Positions 4,558 to 9,521 of a stretch of 9,521 nt of DNA are shown piece by piece. The position numbers were made by a program, and so were the translations under genes. The stretch's first letter is position 1; each line of letters opens with the position of its first letter. Origin of the DNA: an uncultured Collinsella sp. (lineage in GTDB: Bacteria; Actinomycetota; Coriobacteriia; Coriobacteriales; Coriobacteriaceae); NCBI GenBank assembly GCA_902491055.1, contig CABUGI010000070.1, positions 1 through 9,521 of the forward strand, given 5' to 3'. Under the pieces are notes generated by a model. It was not told the origin of the DNA. It was given only the letters and a program-made list of their open reading frames with translations, and made no database searches.

Positions 4558-5661
4558 ATGAAGTTCACCGTCAGCCAGAGCTCGCTTACACAAGCCATCG
4601 GCGTCGTTATGAAGGGTGTCGCTTCGGCATCCACCCTTCCCATCCTGTCGGGCGTGCTCGTCAAGGCGCAAGACGGCATCTTGGAATTCCAGACCTCTAA
4701 CTACACCATCTCGATCCGTCATCGCATCGCGGCGCATGTCGAAGAAGAGGGCGAGATGGTTATCCCCTGTAAGATGCTCTCCAATATCACCAAGACTCTC
4801 CCCGATGCCCCGGTCACCTTTGAGCTGTCCGAGCGCCAGGTGCTGATCAGTTGCGAGAAGAGCTCGTTCCGCCTGAACACGCTCGATGCCAATGACTTCC
4901 CTGAGTTTCCGGCCTATGCCATCGAGAGTGCCGTGGAGCTGCCGACCGATATCTTGTCCGAGATGGTCGGCCGCGTGTGGCGCGTCACCTCGACCGACAA
5001 GGCTCGCCCCATCCTGGGCGGCGTGCACATGAAGGTCGAGAACAACACCGTGCGCCTGGTGGCGACCGATTCCTTCCGCTTGGCCGTGTGCGATACGCAG
5101 GTCGAGACCTCGACCCTCGAGGGCTCCTTTGAGCTCAACGTTCCGGCTGACGCCTTTAACGACGCACTGAACATCATGGCCAGCCAGGCGACCATCATGA
5201 TCGGGGCTACCGACACCCAGGTCGTCTTTGAGGCCGGCAACACCACCTACGTGTCGCGTCGTATCGAGGGCGTGTACCCCAACTACAAGCAGCTCATCCC
5301 CGATTCGTGCGTGACGAGCGTCAAGATTGACGTCGCCGCCTTTAACGCCGCCCTCAAGCGCGTGGCCGTTATCGCGAGCGCCAACCCCGCCGTCAAGTTC
5401 GAGATCGATGTCGAGAACGGGCAGATGGGCCTGTCCTCCATTTCCAATGACCAGGACCTTGCGCAGGAGACGATCGATGTCGAGGCCGAGGGCGAGTCGG
5501 GCACCATCGCCTTCAACTACCACTACATCTTCGGCTGCCTCAATGCCCTGTCCAAGGAGAAGGAGATCACGCTGGAGCTCAAGAGCTACTCGCAGGCGGG
5601 CATCTTCAAGTCCTACGACAAGATCAACTACCTGTACCTGGTCATGCCGGTCCGCATCTAG
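4558..5661 (+). CDS. dnaN: DNA polymerase III beta subunit (sliding clamp)
   Basis: A 367-residue protein of the usual clamp length, which forms a dimeric ring around DNA and tethers the replicative polymerase and repair factors. Family features are the start MKFTVSQSSLTQAIGVVMKG, the TLPILSGVLVKA stretch, DANDFPEFP near the end of the first domain, and the middle domain with RPILGGVHMKVENNTVRLVATDSFRLA. The C-terminus YLYLVMPVRI is a variant of the usual Y-L-x-M-P-M-R-L that lines the peptide-binding cleft. The start ATG follows GAAAGG by about 9 nt. It is transcribed away from the origin; recF begins 9 nt after its stop, suggesting cotranscription. Confidence 0.97.
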   Translation: MKFTVSQSSLTQAIGVVMKGVASASTLPILSGVLVKAQDGILEFQTSNYTISIRHRIAAHVEEEGEMVIPCKMLSNITKTLPDAPVTFELSERQVLISCEKSSFRLNTLDANDFPEFPAYAIESAVELPTDILSEMVGRVWRVTSTDKARPILGGVHMKVENNTVRLVATDSFRLAVCDTQVETSTLEGSFELNVPADAFNDALNIMASQATIMIGATDTQVVFEAGNTTYVSRRIEGVYPNYKQLIPDSCVTSVKIDVAAFNAALKRVAVIASANPAVKFEIDVENGQMGLSSISNDQDLAQETIDVEAEGESGTIAFNYHYIFGCLNALSKEKEITLELKSYSQAGIFKSYDKINYLYLVMPVRI

Positions 5662-5670
5662 CGCTGCGCC

Positions 5671-6777
5671 ATGACCATGTTCGCCCGCGATCTTTCCGTC
5701 GCGCACTACCGCAGCTTCGATAGCTATCGTCTTGCCCTGGACGAGGGCGTGACGATACTTGCGGGACCAAACGCGGCGGGAAAGACCAATCTCATAGAGG
5801 CGCTGCAGCTGCTGACGAGCGGCGCCTCGTTTAGGCATCCGACCGCAGCCGAGCTCGTCCATGACGGCGTGGGCTCGTGCAAGGTCGAGCTGAGGCTCGA
5901 GGGCGACGGCCGCGTGCTTGATATGGGATTGAGCGCGGAGGACGGTAAGCGCTCGTTTAGCCGCAACGGCAAGAGATGCTCTGCCGCCGGTGTACGCGGG
6001 GTTCTGCCGAGCGTGCTGTTTTGCCCTGACCATCTGGACATGGTTAAGCGAGGCGCCAGTGTGCGCCGCGCCGCCCTCGATGACTTTGGCATGCAACTGA
6101 GCGCACGCTATGCCGATCTTGCGAGCACCTATGGGCGCTGCGTGACCCAGCGTAACGCCTTGCTCAAGGAGACCTGGTGCTGCCGTGAGATGCTCGGCGC
6201 GTGGAACGATTCGATTGCCCGCGCGGGCGCGGCTCTGCTCGTGCACCGGTTGGCCCTGCTCGACCGGCTGGCGGGCCATGTACACACTGCCTACGGGCAA
6301 GTGGCGTCCGGCGAGGCTGCCAACGTGACCTATACGTCCACACTGGGGGATTTGCCCCAGGTCGAGGATCGCGAAGAGCTGAAGGGCTGGGCGTACGAGC
6401 GCATGCTGGCCGCCCTTGATGAGCACGCCGACGAGGAAATTCGCCGCGGCGTGACGTTGGTGGGACCGCATCGCGACGAGATTGAATTTGCCGTGGCGGG
6501 TCGCTCCGCCCGTTCATTTGCCAGCCAAGGACAGCAGCGAACGTTGGTACTGTCCTGGAAGGTGGCCGAGGTGGCCGTGGCTCGCGATGTTCTGGGTACT
6601 GCTCCGCTGTTGCTTCTGGACGACGTGATGAGCGAGCTCGACGGCGAGCGCCGCGGTGCTTTTCTGCGGCTGATCGGCGATGATATCCAAACGGTCATAA
6701 CCACGACCAACCTGGGATACTTTACCGATGACCTGCTTGATCGAGCCAAGGTGGTGAGCATGGGTGAGACGTGCTAA
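5671..6777 (+). CDS. recF: DNA replication and repair protein RecF
   Basis: A 368-residue SMC/ABC-type ATPase that works with RecO and RecR to load RecA at gaps and stalled forks. Visible motifs are Walker A G32-PNAAG-K38-T39 with NLIEAL after it, the ABC signature-like S285-QGQQR290, and Walker B LLLLDDVMSELD (313-324, Asp317/Asp318, D-loop). The C-terminus TVITTTNLGYF holds the switch region. The N-terminus DLSVAHYRSFDSYRLALDEG fits the RecF L-x-x-x-x-x-R-(S/N)-(F/Y) start. Two close ATGs (5671 and 5677) are possible; neither has a strong Shine-Dalgarno, consistent with coupling to dnaN, whose stop is 9 nt upstream. The last 14 nt overlap the next gene. Confidence 0.96.
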   Translation: MTMFARDLSVAHYRSFDSYRLALDEGVTILAGPNAAGKTNLIEALQLLTSGASFRHPTAAELVHDGVGSCKVELRLEGDGRVLDMGLSAEDGKRSFSRNGKRCSAAGVRGVLPSVLFCPDHLDMVKRGASVRRAALDDFGMQLSARYADLASTYGRCVTQRNALLKETWCCREMLGAWNDSIARAGAALLVHRLALLDRLAGHVHTAYGQVASGEAANVTYTSTLGDLPQVEDREELKGWAYERMLAALDEHADEEIRRGVTLVGPHRDEIEFAVAGRSARSFASQGQQRTLVLSWKVAEVAVARDVLGTAPLLLLDDVMSELDGERRGAFLRLIGDDIQTVITTTNLGYFTDDLLDRAKVVSMGETC

Positions 6778-7327
6778 TTACGAGCGCGAGAGCGAAACGG
6801 TCGCCTTCAGTGGGTTTTTAAACGCAGAGCGCCAGCGCATCCTGGCGGCTGCAACACCTGAGCGCCGCGCGCAGATGGAGGCTGCCGAGGAGTCGCGCGC
6901 GGTCTATCGCGCGTGGAACGCGGTGTGCTCGGGCACGCGCGAGGGGCGGCATGTGACGGGCCTGCGCTACCTGCCCGAGTCCAATGAGCTGCTGGTATAT
7001 CTCGATTCGCCCTCGTGGACGCAGGAAATGACGCTGTTGCGCGAGATCATCCGCGCGCGCATGGAGCGCGTCGGTGCGCATGTGGATGGCCTGGTGTTCA
7101 AAACCACCGCGCCCGGTCACACGCCGCCCGCTGCCAAAGAGCGTCTGCGTCCTGCCGTGGCCGAGCGCCCGCCGGCTCCGCATGCTGACCTAAGTGAGGC
7201 CGAGCGCACCGAGATTGAGCGCCAAGTGGCGCCCATCGAAGACCAAAAACTGCGCGAGGCCCTCGAGAACGCCATGAGAGCCAGTGCCGAGTGGGCCAAG
7301 GGCGTGCAAGGCAAAAAAGAGCCTTAA
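6764..7327 (+). CDS. dciA: DUF721 / DciA-family protein (predicted replicative helicase loader or operator)
   Basis: A 187-residue protein between recF and gyrB, the usual place for the actinobacterial DUF721 gene. Residues about 45-110 carry the family pattern: AWNAVCSG, HVTGLRYLPESNELLVYLDS, PSWTQEMTLLREIIRARM, GAHVDGLVFK. That is a beta-strand pair, then S-x-W/E-L-type helix, then strand, a small KH-like fold. DciA is the ancestral protein that helps DnaB-type helicase load in bacteria lacking DnaC or DnaI. After a Pro/Ala-rich spacer, a charged helical tail follows (LSEAERTEIERQVAPIEDQK, then LREALENAMRASAEWAKG). The start GTG 6764 overlaps recF by 14 nt and has AAGGTGG about 10 nt upstream. 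A terminator follows the gene. The family call is strong; helicase-loading function here is inferred. Confidence 0.88.
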   Translation: MRRANYERESETVAFSGFLNAERQRILAAATPERRAQMEAAEESRAVYRAWNAVCSGTREGRHVTGLRYLPESNELLVYLDSPSWTQEMTLLREIIRARMERVGAHVDGLVFKTTAPGHTPPAAKERLRPAVAERPPAPHADLSEAERTEIERQVAPIEDQKLREALENAMRASAEWAKGVQGKKEP

Positions 7328-7353
7328 ATCGCATCTGGTGGCCTTGTAGAGCC

Positions 7354-7383
7354 AAATACCCTCGTTCCCGAGGGTATTTTTTT
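7354..7383 (+). terminator. Intrinsic terminator after the dnaN-recF-dciA genes
   Basis: An 11-bp perfect stem (AAATACCCTCG and CGAGGGTATTT) with a TTCC loop ends in seven T residues (7377-7383). It lies 26 nt after the dciA stop and should end that transcription unit, implying a separate promoter for gyrB-gyrA. Confidence 0.9.
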
Positions 7384-7409
7384 ACGATAAACTAGTAAGG
7401 CTGTACACA
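7381..7409 (+). promoter_or_regulatory. Possible gyrB promoter
   Basis: TTTACG (7381-7386), 17-bp spacer and TACACA (7404-7409) is a weak sigma70-like pair, overlapping the end of the terminator T-run. It is suggested mainly because the terminator requires a promoter in the 49 nt before gyrB; the match itself is modest. Confidence 0.3.
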
Positions 7410-7420
7410 TTTTCTTGACT

Positions 7421-7428
7421 GAAGGAGG
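7421..7428 (+). promoter_or_regulatory. Shine-Dalgarno site of gyrB
   Basis: GAAGGAGG lies 4 nt before GTG 7433. It decides the start in favour of this GTG over the in-frame TTG at 7415, which lies upstream of the site. Confidence 0.8.
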
Positions 7429-7432
7429 ACGT

Positions 7433-9463
7433 GTGGCAAACGAAAACGATTACGATGGCGGCGAGATTAAGATTCTCGAAGGTCTCGAGGCCGTTCGTAA
7501 GCGCCCGGGCATGTATATCGGCTCGACGAGCGCCAGCGGTCTGCATCACCTGGTGTGGGAGATCGTTGACAACTCCGTCGACGAGGCCATGGCCGGTTTC
7601 TGCACCGAGATCCAGGTGACGGTCCACGCCGACAACTCCATCACGGTCGTCGACAACGGGCGCGGCATCCCCGTCGACGAGCACCCTGTTAAAAAGATCC
7701 CGACGCTCGAGGTCGTCATGACGATCTTGCACGCCGGCGGTAAGTTCGATAACTCGGCCTATAAGGTCTCGGGCGGCCTGCACGGCGTGGGCATCTCCGT
7801 CGTCAACGCACTGTCCAAGCGCGTGGTCGTTCAGGTTCGTCGCGATGGCAACACCTACGAGATGGAGTTCTCGCGCGGCAAGACCGTCAAGAAGATGGAG
7901 GTCGTGGGCACCTCGGATTCGACGGGCACCACCGTCACCTTCTGGCCCGACGATGAGATCTTCGAGACCTGCATCTACGATTTCGATACGCTGCACAACC
8001 GTCTGCAGGAGACGGCGTTCCTCAATAAGAACCTCAAAATCGTGCTGACCGACGAGCGCGAAGCGACTCCCCACGTGGAGGAGTTTTGCTACGAGGGCGG
8101 CATCATCGACTTCGTCAAGTTCCTCAACGAGGGCAAGGACGTCCCCGAGGCCTTTAAGGAGCCCATCTACATCGAGGGCAAATCGGACCCGGACGCGCCT
8201 GTGGCCAAGATGGGAGAGGTCGAGGTTTCCCTGCAGTGGAATAGCGGCTACGGCGAGAACGTCATGTCGTTTGCCAACGACATCTACACCCCCGAAGGCG
8301 GCATGCACCTTGAGGGCTTCCGCACCGCGCTCACCCGCGTGATCAACGATTACGCGCGCAAGCAGAACCTGCTCAAGGAAAAAGACGCCAACCTGACCGG
8401 CGACGATGTGCGCGAGGGCCTTTCGGCCGTTATCTCGGTCAAGCTGCCCGATCCGCAGTTTGAGGGCCAGACCAAGGCAAAGCTCGGCAGCTCCTATATG
8501 CGAGCGCTCACGCTCAAGATTGTGACCGACGGCCTTGTCGATTACCTCGAGGAGCATCCCAAGCCCGCTCGCGAGATCGTCAAGAAGGCGCAACAGGCCT
8601 GCAAGGCGCGCAATGCCGCCCGCAAGGCGCGCGAGGCGACCCGCCGCAAGAGCCTGCTCGAGACGGCGTCCCTGCCCGGTAAGCTCGCTGACTGCTCGGT
8701 GCGCGATGCCGAGCTGACCGAGCTCTTCATCGTAGAGGGCGACTCGGCAGGCGGTTCGGCCAAGGACGGCCGTCGCCGAGACATCCAGGCGATTCTGCCC
8801 CTGCGCGGCAAGATTTTGAACGTCGAACGCGTTGGTGACCATCGCGCGTTCTCGAGTGACACCATTCAGTCGCTGATTACCGCGATCGGCTGCGGCGTCA
8901 CGACGAGTGCCGGCGACGGCGGCGACTTCGATATCACCAAGGCGCGCTACCACAAGATCATCATCATGACCGATGCAGACGTCGACGGTGCGCATATCCG
9001 CATCCTGCTGCTGACGTTCTTCTACAAGTACATGCGTCCGCTGATCGATGCCGGCTACGTCTATGTTGCCTGCCCGCCCATCTTTGGCATTAAGGTGCGC
9101 AACAAGATCCACTACGTGTATCCCAACGGCCGCCAGCCCGAAGACGAGATCCTGCGCGACACCATCCAGAGTCTGGGCCTGAACCCCGACGATAACGACG
9201 AGGACGGCAAGGCCAAGGACGGCAAGATTACCAAGAAGCGCAAGGGCTATACCGTCCAGCGCTACAAGGGTCTGGGCGAGATGGACCCCAAGCAGCTTGC
9301 CTCGACGACGATGGACCCCAAGACCCGCATCCTGCAGCGTGTGTCGATCGAAGACGCCGTGGTGGCGGACCGCGCCGTGCGCGAGCTGATGGGTTCCGAG
9401 GTCGGCTATCGCCGCGAATACATTGAAAAACACGCACATGATGCACGATTCCTTGATGCTTAA
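7433..9463 (+). CDS. gyrB: DNA gyrase subunit B
   Basis: A 676-residue ATPase subunit of gyrase, which with GyrA introduces negative supercoils ahead of forks. The N-terminal GHKL domain shows EIVDNSVDEAMAGF (N-box), VDNGRGIPVD (G1), and GGKFDNSAYKVSGGLHGVG (G2). The transducer domain follows, and the TOPRIM domain has E435-GDSAGGSAK with D514-A-D516-V-D518-GAHIR for metal binding. The C-terminal YKGLGEMDPKQL is canonical. A Lys/Asp-rich insert (DDNDEDGKAKDGKITKKRKG) precedes it. VEGDSAGG plus its place before gyrA favours GyrB over ParE. The start GTG 7433 gives MANENDYDGGEIKILEGLEA, with the Shine-Dalgarno at 7421-7428. It is the first gene after the terminator, so gyrB-gyrA is probably its own operon, perhaps supercoiling-responsive as in other bacteria. 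Confidence 0.97.
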   Translation: MANENDYDGGEIKILEGLEAVRKRPGMYIGSTSASGLHHLVWEIVDNSVDEAMAGFCTEIQVTVHADNSITVVDNGRGIPVDEHPVKKIPTLEVVMTILHAGGKFDNSAYKVSGGLHGVGISVVNALSKRVVVQVRRDGNTYEMEFSRGKTVKKMEVVGTSDSTGTTVTFWPDDEIFETCIYDFDTLHNRLQETAFLNKNLKIVLTDEREATPHVEEFCYEGGIIDFVKFLNEGKDVPEAFKEPIYIEGKSDPDAPVAKMGEVEVSLQWNSGYGENVMSFANDIYTPEGGMHLEGFRTALTRVINDYARKQNLLKEKDANLTGDDVREGLSAVISVKLPDPQFEGQTKAKLGSSYMRALTLKIVTDGLVDYLEEHPKPAREIVKKAQQACKARNAARKAREATRRKSLLETASLPGKLADCSVRDAELTELFIVEGDSAGGSAKDGRRRDIQAILPLRGKILNVERVGDHRAFSSDTIQSLITAIGCGVTTSAGDGGDFDITKARYHKIIIMTDADVDGAHIRILLLTFFYKYMRPLIDAGYVYVACPPIFGIKVRNKIHYVYPNGRQPEDEILRDTIQSLGLNPDDNDEDGKAKDGKITKKRKGYTVQRYKGLGEMDPKQLASTTMDPKTRILQRVSIEDAVVADRAVRELMGSEVGYRREYIEKHAHDARFLDA

Positions 9464-9474
9464 GAGGAGGTAAC

Positions 9475-9521
9475 GTGGCAGACGATATCAACAACAATGA
9501 GGGTATGGACGAGGCCGGCGA
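9475..9521 (+). CDS. gyrA: DNA gyrase subunit A, first codons only (runs off the window)
   Basis: GTG 9475 opens a frame reading MADDINNNEGMDEAG to the window end. A strong Shine-Dalgarno AGAGGAGG (9463-9470) lies 4 nt upstream, and the gyrB stop is 11 nt upstream. An acidic, variable N-terminus before the conserved GyrA core is common. The identity rests on the conserved gyrB-gyrA order; 15 codons are too few to prove it. Confidence 0.75.
   Translation, partial: MADDINNNEGMDEAG

Noticed and set aside
4303..6471. Very long open frame on the minus strand opposite dnaN and recF
   Set aside because: It is antisense to two clearly conserved genes, has no recognisable domain, and has the composition expected of the complement of G+C-rich codons.
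7415..7432. Upstream TTG start for gyrB
   Set aside because: The strong Shine-Dalgarno GAAGGAGG lies downstream of it and serves GTG 7433.
7382..9439. Long minus-strand open frame opposite gyrB
   Set aside because: It mirrors gyrB almost end to end; low-complexity Val/Leu/Asp/Gly content is typical of antisense frames in high-G+C genes.

Overview
This window spans the chromosomal replication origin neighbourhood of a high-G+C actinobacterium. Gene order and protein style best fit the class Coriobacteriia, perhaps Collinsella or a relative. That placement is an inference from gene order and protein character; no 16S rRNA gene is present. Genes diverge from the origin: rpmH, rnpA, yidD and yidC run leftward on the minus strand. 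A histidine-kinase-type ATPase gene, dnaA, dnaN, recF, a dciA-like (DUF721) gene, gyrB and the first codons of gyrA run rightward on the plus strand.

Left arm (1-983, minus strand). A strong-looking promoter (TTGACA, 18-bp spacer, TACAAT) and a leader hairpin precede rpmH. Then come rnpA, yidD (overlapping rnpA by 4 nt) and the first 45 codons of yidC. This is the classic origin-proximal cluster for ribosomal protein L34, RNase P protein, and the membrane insertion factors YidD and YidC.

Origin part 1 (about 1060-1164). This AT-richer block contains copies of a nonamer, TTTTCAACA or TTCTCAACA, in both orientations. I read it as this organism's DnaA box.

ATPase gene (1227-2579) and dnaA (2595-4319). 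The least familiar gene lies directly upstream of dnaA, 15 nt away. It encodes a GHKL-type ATPase domain without a visible phosphoacceptor-histidine domain, then a Gln/Pro/Met/Tyr-rich low-complexity linker, then a C-terminal winged-helix-like domain. Two DnaA-box-like sites sit inside its linker-coding DNA. The dnaA linker region carries a near-perfect parS-like palindrome.

Origin part 2 (4320-4557). The dnaA-dnaN gap holds further boxes, including a 19-bp module that matches one upstream of the ATPase gene at 17 of 19 positions. It also has a box followed by five DnaA-trio-like triplets and an AT-rich palindrome. This resembles the Bacillus-type basal unwinding system, so strand opening probably starts here.

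Right arm (4558-9521). dnaN, recF and the DUF721/DciA gene are tightly packed and probably cotranscribed, ending at a clear intrinsic terminator (7354-7383). gyrB follows with its own strong Shine-Dalgarno, and gyrA starts 11 nt after it. Together the genes cover initiation (DnaA), a probable helicase loader or operator (DciA), processivity (DnaN), gap repair (RecF) and topology (gyrase). The HATPase/winged-helix protein is a candidate regulator of initiation or of dnaA expression.
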